Shown one piece after another: positions 16,946 through 25,459 of a stretch of DNA of 34,467 bases. The notes beneath the pieces were generated by a model. That model made no database searches and had not been told where the DNA came from. It worked only from the letters and a program-made list of their open reading frames with translations. Location of the stretch: NCBI GenBank assembly GCA_937995865.1, contig CALKJA010000126.1, positions 1-34,467 of the forward strand, written 5' to 3'. The stretch comes from an uncultured Paracoccaceae bacterium (lineage in GTDB: Bacteria; Pseudomonadota; Alphaproteobacteria; Rhodobacterales; Rhodobacteraceae). Made by a program: the position numbers and the translations under genes. Each line of letters begins with the position of its first letter. The stretch's first letter is position 1.

Positions 16946-18304
16946 ATGCCCATACAAAATCCAGCCGCCCTGATTGTCCTTGCCGCTGGCAAAGGCACAC
17001 GAATGCAATCCGATCTGCCCAAAGTTCTGCATGAAATTGCGGGAGCGCCAATGCTTGTTCACGCATTGCTGTCTGCGCGTGAATTGGACGTGGCCCGAGC
17101 TGTTGTGGTCACCGGGCATGGGGCCGATGCGGTCGAGGCCGCGGTTGAGACCCATGCGCCCTATGCATCCTGTGTGCGCCAAGACGAGCAACTTGGCACC
17201 GGGCATGCTGTCCAGCAGGCTAAAGATGCACTGGACGGGTTCGAAGGCCCCGCTTTTATCCTGTATGGTGACACGCCCTTTATCCAGCCCCCCACGCTTG
17301 ATGCGATGGCGAACGCGCTGAGCGATGCAGATGTTGTGGTACTGGGATTTGATGCCGCCGATCCCGGCCGCTATGGCCGCCTCATCGAAGCTCAAGGCGT
17401 TTTGGGGAAGATCGTCGAGTTCAAAGACGCAACCGAAGAAGAGCGGGCCGTGACACTCTGCAACTCTGGCGTCATGGCCTGTGACGCGGGCCTGTTGTTT
17501 GAACTGCTCAGTGAGATCACCAACGATAACGCGTCGGGCGAGTATTATCTGACTGACGTACCGGAACGCGCCTCAGCGCGGGGCCTGACGGCGCGGGTGG
17601 TGCGCTGCGATGAGGCTGAGACGATGGGTGTGAACTCGCGCCCTGAACTGGCCAAGGCCAACCAGATTTTCCAGCAATTGGCGCGCGCTGAGGCAATTGA
17701 GAACGGCACAACGCTCGAAGCTCCTGACACGATTCATTTTGCCTATGACACGTATCTGGGCCGAGACGCGCACATTGAACCCAACGTGGTTTTTGCTCCC
17801 GGCGTCACGGTTGAAACTGGGGCGCGTATTCGCGCGTTTTCTCATCTTGAAGGGTGCCATGTATCGCGCGGAGCCATTGTTGGACCTTATGCGCGACTAC
17901 GCCCCGGCGCGGAGTTGTCAGAAGACGTTCGGATCGGGAACTTCGTGGAGATCAAGAATGCCGAAATCGCCGAAGGGGCAAAGGTGAACCACCTGTCCTA
18001 TATTGGGGATGCCACGTTGGGTGCGGGCACAAATATCGGCGCGGGTACGATCACTTGTAACTATGACGGTGTCTTAAAACATCGAACAACCATCGGAGAG
18101 CGTGCCTTCATTGGATCCAACACGATGTTGGTTGCGCCTGTGTCGGTGGGTGATGAAGCGCTGACCGCGTCCGGCTCAGTTATTACGCGCGACGTGCCCA
18201 AAGGTGCTTTGGCCGTGGCACGGGCAGAACAAAACAACAAGCCGGGCCTGGCCCGAAAGTTGATGGCGCGGTTGCGTGCTATCAAAGCGAAGAAAGGCAA
18301 GTAA
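16946..18304 (+). CDS. glmU: bifunctional GlcN-1-P acetyltransferase / GlcNAc-1-P uridyltransferase
   Basis: It makes UDP-GlcNAc for peptidoglycan and lipid A. The 452-residue protein has the N-terminal pyrophosphorylase loop LAAGKGTRMQSDLPKVLHE (residues 12-30) and YGDTPF. The C-terminal left-handed beta-helix of hexapeptide repeats contains VNHLSYIGDATLGAGTNIGA with H349 at the acetyltransferase position, then NYDGVLKHRTTIGE and FIGSNTMLVAPV. It ends immediately before the glmS ATG with no gap, so the two are translationally linked. The length is normal. Confidence 0.97.
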   Translation: MPIQNPAALIVLAAGKGTRMQSDLPKVLHEIAGAPMLVHALLSARELDVARAVVVTGHGADAVEAAVETHAPYASCVRQDEQLGTGHAVQQAKDALDGFEGPAFILYGDTPFIQPPTLDAMANALSDADVVVLGFDAADPGRYGRLIEAQGVLGKIVEFKDATEEERAVTLCNSGVMACDAGLLFELLSEITNDNASGEYYLTDVPERASARGLTARVVRCDEAETMGVNSRPELAKANQIFQQLARAEAIENGTTLEAPDTIHFAYDTYLGRDAHIEPNVVFAPGVTVETGARIRAFSHLEGCHVSRGAIVGPYARLRPGAELSEDVRIGNFVEIKNAEIAEGAKVNHLSYIGDATLGAGTNIGAGTITCNYDGVLKHRTTIGERAFIGSNTMLVAPVSVGDEALTASGSVITRDVPKGALAVARAEQNNKPGLARKLMARLRAIKAKKGK

Positions 18305-20096
18305 ATGTGTGGAATCGTTGGTGTATTGGGTGATCATGAAGTTGCGCCTATTCTTGTCGAGGCGCTTCGCAGATTAGAATATCGCGGCTATGACAGCGCA
18401 GGTATTGCAACAATAAACAGCGGCGTTTTGGACCGCCGTCGCGCTGTGGGCAAGCTTGTCAATTTGTCGGACCTACTGGTCCACGAGCCATTGGCAGGTA
18501 AATCCGGCATTGGCCACACACGGCGCGCCAACGCAAACGAACGCACATCCCCATATCGGTTCAGCGGTGGCCGTTGTGCACAACGGGATCATCGAAAATT
18601 TCAAAGACTTGCGCGATGAACTTACGGCCTCTGGCGCGAAGTTTGTCACCGAAACTGATACCGAAACCGTCGCCCTGTTATGTCAAAGCTTTCTGGATGC
18701 GGGCCAAAGCCCGGTTGATGCCGCGCGAAAGACGATCGCCCGGCTAGAAGGAGCCTTTGCGATTGCAATGCTTTTTGACGGTGAAGCAGATCTGATGATC
18801 GCGGCGCGCAACGGCCCACCTTTGGCGATTGGCCACGGTGATGGGGAGATGTTCGTCGGCTCCGACGCAATTGCGCTAGCCCCGCTGACAGACCGGATCA
18901 CATATCTGGAAGACGGCGATTTTGCCGTTCTTACCCGCACATCGCTTGAAATCAGAAATGCCAAAGGGGCGCTGGCTAACCGAGCGATGCGGACGATCCA
19001 GATTGACACCGCACAGGTCGACAAAGGCGGCCACAAACACTTTATGGCCAAGGAGATTGCAGAACAGCCCGCCGTGATCGACCGCGCGCTTTCGCATTAT
19101 CTTGACGGCGATGCAGTCACCCTGCCCGACGGCTTTTCATTCGAGGGGATCGAACGGGTTACAATGGTCGCCTGTGGAACGGCGTTCTATGCGTGCATGG
19201 TCGCGAAATATTGGTTCGAGCAGGTTGCACGCTTGCCCGTGGAAATTGATGTGGCCTCTGAATTCAGATATCGCGAGCCACCCGTCAGCCCGGGCACGCT
19301 TGCGATCTTTGTCAGCCAATCCGGCGAAACGGCAGACACACTTGCTGCCCTTCGATATATGGATGGAAAAGCCACGCAAATCGCGGCGGTTGTCAACGTT
19401 CCTGAAAGCTCGATTGCGCGTGAAAGCGACGTGGTGTTCCCGATCCATGCTGGTGCAGAGATTGGGGTCGCATCGACCAAAGCTTTCACATGCCAGCTGA
19501 CCGTGTTGGCCGCGATGGCGCTCAAAGCCGCACAAGATCGCGGCGAACCGCTGCCCTCTAATGCGATTGAAAATTTGCGGTTAGTACCGGGTCTGGTGCA
19601 CCAAGCTTTGGCGATCGCGACCCGCTCAACTGAGATCTCACGCGCATTGGCAGAGGCGCAGGATATCATCTTCTTAGGTCGCGGCGCGCTTTATCCACTG
19701 GCAATGGAAGGTGCTCTAAAGCTAAAAGAAATCAGCTATATACACGCTGAAGGTTATGCGTCAGGCGAACTGAAGCACGGGCCAATCGCGCTTATTGATG
19801 AGCATGTTCCCGTTGTGGTGATGGCCCCACGCGACAGCCTATTCGAAAAGACAGTGTCCAACATGCAAGAGGTCATGGCCCGCGGCGGCAAGGTGCTTCT
19901 GGTGACCGATGCGACGGGGGCCAAGCAGGCTGGAGACGGTGTTTGGGAAACGATCCTAATGCCTGAGGTCGATCCTTTCTGTGCTCCGATTCTCTATGCA
20001 GTGCCCGCTCAAATGCTGGCCTATTACACAGCAATCGCCAAAGGCACAGATGTGGATCAGCCCCGAAATTTGGCAAAGTCTGTGACGGTCGAATGA
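18305..20096 (+). pseudogene. glmS: glutamine-fructose-6-phosphate aminotransferase, frameshifted
   Basis: GlmS makes glucosamine-6-phosphate from fructose-6-phosphate and glutamine. The first frame (18305-18619) begins MCGIVGVLG with the catalytic Cys and is normal through SGIGHTR, then becomes nonsense. The second frame carries the rest from [19 protein letters not shown] to the correct end PRNLAKSVTVE at 20096, including both SIS domains (SQSGETADTLAALRY, GRGALYPLAMEGALKLKEIS, GELKHGPIAL). The family reads GHTRWATHG here. The bases GGCCACACACG at 18512-18522 would occur twice in an intact gene, 14 bases apart, and one unit is missing. The lost residues include Arg/Trp and Thr/His positions known to bind glutamine in E. 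coli GlmS (73, 74, 76, 77). Real mutation and assembly error are both possible. Confidence 0.9.
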
Positions 20097-20773
20097 CACC
20101 CGAAGACGCATTGGCAACCCTTGGAAGCAACGCAGAAAAGGCCACTGAAATGCGCGCCTACCACAAGGTGGACCGCCCTTATCTTGGCGTTGCAAACCCA
20201 GTTCTCGACTCTGCCGCCCGCACGTGGCGGCAAGAGCTGACACTTGATGCAAGGCTCGATTTGGCCGAAGGGCTTTGGCAGACAAACGGTCATGAAGCGC
20301 GGGTTCTTGCGGCCAAGCTGCTCACCCAAGCGCGTATTCGTCCCGACGACACACGCGCGTGGGAGATCGTTCAAAGCTGGGTCCCTGATTTTGATGCATG
20401 GGCGGTGGCCGATCACGCTTGCATGGCCGGGCAACGCCGCCTGACGGCAGATCCGTCACGGATTGACGATGTCGAACCTTGGACCCGGTCCGATCATATG
20501 TGGACACGCCGTGCAGTGCTGGTGATCACTTTGCCGTGGACCAAACAGAACCACCCGTCCGAGGCCGATCTGGCAACCCGCGACCGTGTTCTTGGCTGGG
20601 CGGCAGGCTATGTTGAAGATCGCGATTGGTTCATTCAAAAAGCAATTGCTTGGTGGCTGCGCGAGCTTTCAAAACATGATGCGCCACGTGTTGTCTCTTT
20701 TCTCGAAGCGCATGGCGACGCAATGAAACCCTTTGCGCGGCGCGAGGCCGCGCGCAAGCTTCAGAGCACCTGA
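20093..20773 (+). CDS. DNA alkylation repair protein, AlkD-like
   Basis: This 226-residue helical protein belongs to the HEAT-like-repeat DNA glycosylase family that excises alkylated bases. Visible segments are MRAYHKVDRPYLGVANPVL (N-terminal), EARVLAAKLLTQARI, the acidic IVQSWVPDFDAWAVADHAC, SDHMWTRRAVLVITLPWTK and WFIQKAIAWWLRELSKHDA, the Trp- and Asp-rich helices typical of AlkD. It overlaps the glmS stop by ATGA, so the two are cotranscribed. The last 13 bases overlap the convergent lipoprotein gene. It is well supported as to family; substrate is inferred. Confidence 0.88.
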   Translation: MTPEDALATLGSNAEKATEMRAYHKVDRPYLGVANPVLDSAARTWRQELTLDARLDLAEGLWQTNGHEARVLAAKLLTQARIRPDDTRAWEIVQSWVPDFDAWAVADHACMAGQRRLTADPSRIDDVEPWTRSDHMWTRRAVLVITLPWTKQNHPSEADLATRDRVLGWAAGYVEDRDWFIQKAIAWWLRELSKHDAPRVVSFLEAHGDAMKPFARREAARKLQST

Positions 20774-21219
20774 ACCGAAATCTCCGCAACCGAGGTCAGC
20801 CCAACACCAAGCGCCTGCATGGCAGCGAGTGATGCGCGCGATCCGGCTGTGGCTGGCGCATCGATAGGAATCAAGGTCACTTCAACGCTCTTGCCTGTTT
20901 CTTGGGATCTGATTGTTCCGCGCCCTTCGGTGGTGACAATCGGCGTCTTAAGCCACAACCCTGGCTCAGCAGCATTGCCCAGTGTCGTTAACGTCAGTCC
21001 GCCTTCATTTACGACCGGCTCAGGCTCAACCACGACTGGCGCCTCGATTAAGGGCGGTTCCAACTCCACAACTTCAACGTCGGGAGGCGCTTCCAAAACC
21101 GGATCCTCCGCGCCAAGATCCTGCGGATCCGATGCCGTAGGCACCCCTTCCAAAGACGGCAGGCCAAGCTGCCCGCACCCACTCAGGGCCAAAACCCCTG
21201 TCAAAACTACATACTTCAT
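20761..21219 (-). CDS. predicted lipoprotein of unknown function
   Basis: This 152-residue protein has a lipoprotein signal (MKYVVLTGVLALSGCGQLG; LSGC lipobox, lipidated Cys15). An acidic, proline- and valine-rich linker follows (residues about 30-75, VVELEPPLIEAPVVVEPEP), then a small C-terminal domain (LTTLGNAAEPGLWLKTPIV, RGTIRSQETGKSVEVTLIPI, AAMQALGVGLTSVAEISVQVL). Related proteins are sometimes labelled galactarate dehydratase in databases, as far as I recall, but nothing here supports that enzyme. It is divergent from moaA and tail-to-tail with the AlkD-like gene, overlapping it by 13 bases. Confidence 0.82.
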   Translation of the reverse strand: MKYVVLTGVLALSGCGQLGLPSLEGVPTASDPQDLGAEDPVLEAPPDVEVVELEPPLIEAPVVVEPEPVVNEGGLTLTTLGNAAEPGLWLKTPIVTTEGRGTIRSQETGKSVEVTLIPIDAPATAGSRASLAAMQALGVGLTSVAEISVQVL

Positions 21220-21302
21220 AGAGCTTCTTTAACCGCCACTGAAATAGACGTCCATGCCTGCGCACCCTTGTGAGCCAACAGCCGCGCACATATGACTGTT
21301 GC

Positions 21303-22301
21303 ATGGATTTGATTGACCCCTTCCAACGCGCGATCACCTATTTGCGCCTGTCGGTAACGGACCGCTGCGATTTTCGCTGCGTCTATTGCATGTCGGAACA
21401 GATGACCTTTTTGCCCAAGAAAGAGCTTCTGAGCCTTGAGGAATTGGATCGTCTGACCTCCACTTTCATTTCGATGGGCGTCAAGAAACTGCGGATCACC
21501 GGTGGCGAGCCCTTGGTGCGACGAGATATCATGACATTCTTTAATGCGATGGGCCGCCATCTTGAGAGCGGTGCGCTTGAAGAGCTTTGTGTCACGACAA
21601 ACGGCTCGCAACTCGCACGGTTTGCGCAGCCGCTTTATGATGCCGGTGTGCGCCGGATCAATGTGAGCATTGATACGCTGGACGAAGCGAAATTTGCCGA
21701 AATCACCCGCTGGGGCCGGTTGGCGCAAGTGCTTAAAGGGCTCGATGCCGCACAGGCCGCCGGACTAAAGATCAAGTTGAATGCCGTTGCTCTTAAAGGA
21801 TTTAATGAGGATGAGCTGTTTTCGCTGCTTGCGTTTTGCCATGAGCGCGGGATGGAGATCACGTTTATCGAAGTGATGCCAATGGGCGATTTGGGCAATG
21901 AAAATCGGCTTGATCAATATTGGCCTTTGTCGGATCTGCGCGCCCGTTTGGAAGAACGCTTTACCCTAACGGACCTAAGCCGCCGCACAGGCGGACCGGC
22001 GCGCTATGTTCGGGTGAATGAGACCGGGCAAAGCGTGGGTTTCATCACCCCGCTCACGCATAATTTCTGCGAAAGCTGCAACCGCGTCCGGGTGACCTGC
22101 ACCGGTGAGATTTATACGTGCCTTGGCCAGGAGGGAAAATCAGACCTGCGCGCGCCTTTGCGGGCGTCAACCGACGACGAACTATTGCAGGGCGCTATTC
22201 GCGCAGCCATCGGGCTTAAGCCCAAAGGTCATGACTTTGATTACTCGCGCGGTGTCTCAGACGGGCAGATGACCCGCCATATGAGCCACACAGGCGGCTA
22301 G
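21303..22301 (+). CDS. moaA: GTP 3',8-cyclase, molybdenum cofactor biosynthesis
   Basis: This radical SAM enzyme converts GTP to 3',8-cyclo-7,8-dihydroGTP, the first molybdopterin step. The 332-residue protein has the SAM cluster motif [10 protein letters not shown] with C22, C26 and C29. It also has [14 protein letters not shown], the C-terminal cluster cysteines in [20 protein letters not shown], and the terminal Gly-Gly of MSHTGG that is required for activity in the family. The ATG at 21303 gives the expected N-terminus ([18 protein letters not shown]). A GTG at 21270 would add 11 residues. No strong ribosome site precedes either. No other moa genes are in the window. Confidence 0.95.
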   Translation: MDLIDPFQRAITYLRLSVTDRCDFRCVYCMSEQMTFLPKKELLSLEELDRLTSTFISMGVKKLRITGGEPLVRRDIMTFFNAMGRHLESGALEELCVTTNGSQLARFAQPLYDAGVRRINVSIDTLDEAKFAEITRWGRLAQVLKGLDAAQAAGLKIKLNAVALKGFNEDELFSLLAFCHERGMEITFIEVMPMGDLGNENRLDQYWPLSDLRARLEERFTLTDLSRRTGGPARYVRVNETGQSVGFITPLTHNFCESCNRVRVTCTGEIYTCLGQEGKSDLRAPLRASTDDELLQGAIRAAIGLKPKGHDFDYSRGVSDGQMTRHMSHTGG

Positions 22302-22302
22302 A

Positions 22303-23466
22303 GTGACGCCTGCCCTCGCGCTCTATTTGATCGCCTCACGGTATGCGGCCCCGATGGTCCTGCGGCGTGCGGTGCGCGATCTGCCAACCGCGCGCCACGC
22401 AGAGCGGTTAGGAAAGCCGACTGGCCCGGTTGAGCGTGGCATGACATGGGTCAACGCCGCCAGCGTCGGTGAATTGCAGGCAGTCTTGCCGCTTCTGCCA
22501 GACCTTGGAAATTGTCTGGTCACAACACACACGCACACAGCCGCAGCCATCGCCGAAGATGCTGGGTGCCGGCATCAATTTACACCTATAGACAGCCCGC
22601 GCGCGGTCACCACGTTCTTAAACACCTGGGCACCCAACCGCGCCGTGTTTGTTGAAGCAGAAATGCCACCGCGGTTGATCCGGGCACTTGCGGCACGCCG
22701 CGTGCCTTTGGCGTTGGTCGCAGCGCGCCCGTCTAAAACGCGCGCGCGGGTTCCACGCACAGCTGCGCGCTTGCTTGGCACCTGCCAAGTCATGACGGCG
22801 GCAAGTGATGAGGTGGCCCAAGAACTGGCTGGTTTGGGGCTTCGGGTCAATGCCGTGGAAGATCTTAAAGCGAGCGCACCGACGATCCCGATCGCACCGA
22901 ACCTGCGCGCCAAATGGGCCCCGATTGCAAAGCGCCCGGCTTGGATTGCAGCCTCTACCCACGAGGGCGAAGACGCAGCAATCCTTGCCGCCCACCAAAA
23001 GCTTCGCAAGACTCACCCCAATGCCCTGCTCATCCTTGCGCCCCGTCACCCCGGGCGCGCTGAAGCGCTTTGCGCTTTGGCCAAAGCGCAATTTGGCCTG
23101 CCGGCGTCCCGCCAAAGCGTCGAAGATAACCCAACAGTCGCACCCGTGCATGTTGTTGATACGATGGGCGAATTGCCTGTGTTTCATGAAATGACCGCCG
23201 TCACATTTTTGGGTGGATCTTTTGTGGATGTGGGCGGACATTCTCCTTACGAAGCCGCACGTTATGGCACGCACATTCTTACGGGTTCCGGCATCGCCAA
23301 CCATGCGCCGGGCTATGCTGAGATCCCACATCGGATCACGACACCAGCCACCCTCGCGCAGGACGTTCTCGCTTGCCTCGAAATGCCAAGACCAGCCCCG
23401 TTGGCGCCACGGCCTCCGTCAGCGACGCTTGCCGCCTTGGCCAAGGCCGGTTTTACAAAGACGTAA
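22303..23466 (+). CDS. waaA: 3-deoxy-D-manno-octulosonic acid (Kdo) transferase-like glycosyltransferase
   Basis: It is predicted to transfer Kdo from CMP-Kdo to lipid A precursor or a related acceptor. The 387-residue protein has the N-domain motif WVNAASVGELQAVLPLL with Glu57 at the position of the catalytic base in WaaA. The C-domain has WIAASTHEGEDAAILAAHQK, LLILAPRHPGRAEAL, and FLGGSFVDVGGHSPYEAARYG, the CMP-Kdo-binding region. The hydrophobic N-terminal anchor is short. It starts with GTG one base after the moaA stop, an unrelated pathway but a close coupling. Its 3' end overlaps the convergent glycosyltransferase by 14 bases. Some roseobacters have more than one WaaA-like gene, so this may not be the housekeeping copy. 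Confidence 0.87.
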   Translation: MTPALALYLIASRYAAPMVLRRAVRDLPTARHAERLGKPTGPVERGMTWVNAASVGELQAVLPLLPDLGNCLVTTHTHTAAAIAEDAGCRHQFTPIDSPRAVTTFLNTWAPNRAVFVEAEMPPRLIRALAARRVPLALVAARPSKTRARVPRTAARLLGTCQVMTAASDEVAQELAGLGLRVNAVEDLKASAPTIPIAPNLRAKWAPIAKRPAWIAASTHEGEDAAILAAHQKLRKTHPNALLILAPRHPGRAEALCALAKAQFGLPASRQSVEDNPTVAPVHVVDTMGELPVFHEMTAVTFLGGSFVDVGGHSPYEAARYGTHILTGSGIANHAPGYAEIPHRITTPATLAQDVLACLEMPRPAPLAPRPPSATLAALAKAGFTKT

Positions 23467-24361
23467 GGCCACGCCGGCTCAAAAAATCCAACGCCGTGCG
23501 ATCTTCGATCACATCCGTTTCGATCATCTCAACATTGCGCCAAACGCGCGCTGCATGTTTGGCCTGCTCAACTGTCTTGTTTGATCCGCGCGCAATCTTT
23601 GCGCGCAGCTCTGCGTCGCTGCGCGTATAGTAGTGATTGAGCTGTAACGCGGATGAGCTGACAAATTGCGCGGTTGCGCGTGCGGTGTGCCGGGCCAATT
23701 GCCCTTGGTCGTTGAAGCCTTCGCCCGATCCGTCGATTTCAAATTCATGCACCTGAACCGCTGTCACACGGCACGCATCAACAATGCACTTAAACTTCAA
23801 AACGCGCGGCGTGGTCAGCGGGTCTCGATTGCGAAGCAGATAATTGGGCAGCATCCCGCCCTGTGGTGGCGTGTCATGCCCGCAGCGTCCAAACATCGCC
23901 CAAGGCAATGATAGGCACCCAAAATCGCCTAAGCCGTTCAAAACCTCCGGCACGGTGTCATCCATCCGCGGAATGATAAATTCATCCGGATCGATAAAGG
24001 CCAACCATCGGAATCGCCCGCCGAAATTACGAATTGCATGTGCAAAGCTGAGCGCTTGGTTGTGTAATTCGGCCCCGCTGCGCGCATCGGTAAGCCGCTG
24101 GTCCCATGGGATCACTGTGACTTGATCATGCCCGACAGCCGCGATAAGCGCGTCTACCGTGCCATCGCCCGGCCCGTTATCATACGCGATGAAATGGGAC
24201 ACGCCTGCCAGAACATGAAATTTTGCCCATTCCGCGATATGTTTGGCTTCGCCTCGCAGAATGACCGCAATGGCCAGTCCGCTTCGATCCGCGTGGGCAA
24301 CGGGCGGCGAGACTTGAAGCTTAGACACGGTGCGAGAGCGAAACAGACCTAACATCCCCAT
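23453..24361 (-). CDS. glycosyltransferase, GT92/GT2-like
   Basis: This 302-residue protein has the N-terminal segment EAKHIAEWAKFHVLAGVSHF followed by IAYDNGPGDGT, typical of GT92-like enzymes (E-x(3-4)-EW-x(3)-H). An acidic metal/nucleotide-sugar motif DPDE lies at 124-127 (AFIDPDEFIIPR), and VHEFEIDG and LNHYYTRSDAEL follow further on. It overlaps the end of the KpsS-like gene by 13 bases, so they are cotranscribed. It presumably adds a sugar to a surface polysaccharide or glycolipid; donor and acceptor are unknown. Confidence 0.85.
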   Translation of the reverse strand: MGMLGLFRSRTVSKLQVSPPVAHADRSGLAIAVILRGEAKHIAEWAKFHVLAGVSHFIAYDNGPGDGTVDALIAAVGHDQVTVIPWDQRLTDARSGAELHNQALSFAHAIRNFGGRFRWLAFIDPDEFIIPRMDDTVPEVLNGLGDFGCLSLPWAMFGRCGHDTPPQGGMLPNYLLRNRDPLTTPRVLKFKCIVDACRVTAVQVHEFEIDGSGEGFNDQGQLARHTARATAQFVSSSALQLNHYYTRSDAELRAKIARGSNKTVEQAKHAARVWRNVEMIETDVIEDRTALDFLSRRGLTSL

Positions 24362-25452
24362 GCCTCTTTCAGCTTTGCTTTCGTCCGCGATTGGTCAAGT
24401 TTGGTGCCATCCATCGGAACAAAGTAATCATCCAATAGATAGCCAAGCAATGCCATTCGGTGCTGTTGATCAAAAGCAAGCGCGTCCGGCGCCGCGCAAA
24501 AATGGGTCAATTCTTCTTGCGAGCGCGCGGGTGTCACAAGACCGGGTTGGGCGAAATAGGCATCTCCTGTCACGATGACGGGGCGGTCCAGTAAGAAACT
24601 CTCAAGCGCCAGTGAAGAATTGATGGTGATCACACCTTTTGACGCGCGGATCTGGGCAAATGTGTCAGTTCTGTTGTCCAAGATGATCCGTCCGGGGGCG
24701 ATTGCCTCGGCCCAACGCAAAAGCGCCGTTAGGGACACTTTCGAAGACGGATGTTCCTTGAGCCGTATATGCCAGCCTTCGGGAAGGGATTGTGCCGACT
24801 GTGTCACCGCGACAATAAAGTTTTGAACGCTTTGGGCCCAGCCAGCGAAAACCGTGATCTGGCTGTCATTCGGGACTTGCAGCGGACAAAAAAGAAAGGG
24901 TGCGTCCGGGAGCACACCCGCCTCTTGCCCAACGCGCCCGGCGCGTGCGGTCAGGGCATTGGCCAAATCTTTTGCGCGCGCCGGTGAAAGCGGTTGATCG
25001 CCCAACGCAGATTTCTGGCGCGGCACGCTGCTTTCAGCATTTAATCCTTCGGGATCAAGGGTCACGTATCCTTTGAAAGGGGCCAACTCAGCGAAAAGCC
25101 GGGCGGCTCCAGCATCACGCGCACCTTGCATAAAGGCCATGCGCGATCCGGTCAGCCCATTCCAACACAACGCAAGATCGCCGGGCGCAAACTGCGCGCG
25201 CGCCCAGTTATATTGCCCAGCAATCAAGGCGCGCTTCATAGGTTTGACCAATCCCCGCGCACGGCGCTTTGCGCGCATCATGGCAACGTCAGCGCGCGCG
25301 CGCGTTTCGGAATAGCCCCGCATTTGCACGCCAATCGCTTGGATCGTTTGGGATTGGGCACCAAACTGCGCGCGCGCAACCTCGGCGACCCCTCCGAAAA
25401 CGGCATCCTTGAGCGGATGGTAGCCCCGCAGAATGGTGAGTGTCGGGGACAA
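24349..25452 (-). CDS. capsule polysaccharide biosynthesis protein, KpsS/LipB-like
   Basis: KpsS-type enzymes add beta-Kdo to the phosphatidylglycerol anchor of group 2 capsules. This protein (about 367 residues) has the family pattern: an N-half ending LCWNGLTGSRMAFMQGARD, LDPEGLNAESSVPR, then HIRLKEHPSSKVS and ITINSSLALESFLLDRPVIVTGDAYF. The start is uncertain. The frame is open to 25584, but that part lies in the upstream amidohydrolase. The sequence looks genuine from TLTILRGYHPLKDAVFGG onward, with no ATG before 25323, so I place the start at TTG 25452, eight bases after the preceding stop. No kpsC, kpsF or exporter gene is nearby, so a full capsule locus is not shown. Confidence 0.8.
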   Translation of the reverse strand: MSPTLTILRGYHPLKDAVFGGVAEVARAQFGAQSQTIQAIGVQMRGYSETRARADVAMMRAKRRARGLVKPMKRALIAGQYNWARAQFAPGDLALCWNGLTGSRMAFMQGARDAGAARLFAELAPFKGYVTLDPEGLNAESSVPRQKSALGDQPLSPARAKDLANALTARAGRVGQEAGVLPDAPFLFCPLQVPNDSQITVFAGWAQSVQNFIVAVTQSAQSLPEGWHIRLKEHPSSKVSLTALLRWAEAIAPGRIILDNRTDTFAQIRASKGVITINSSLALESFLLDRPVIVTGDAYFAQPGLVTPARSQEELTHFCAAPDALAFDQQHRMALLGYLLDDYFVPMDGTKLDQSRTKAKLKEAWGC

Positions 25453-25459
25453 CCGCGGC

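Noticed and set aside
16856..17395. 179-residue minus-strand open frame across the start of glmU
   Set aside because: It is antisense to an unmistakable GlmU N-terminus and has no ribosome site.
22575..23331. Long antisense open frames inside the Kdo-transferase gene
   Set aside because: These are GC-rich shadow frames with Arg/Ala bias opposite a conserved enzyme.
25286..25308. GCGCGC run resembling a simple-sequence repeat
   Set aside because: It encodes Arg/Ala codons in the KpsS-like gene in a GC-rich genome and is not a separate element.
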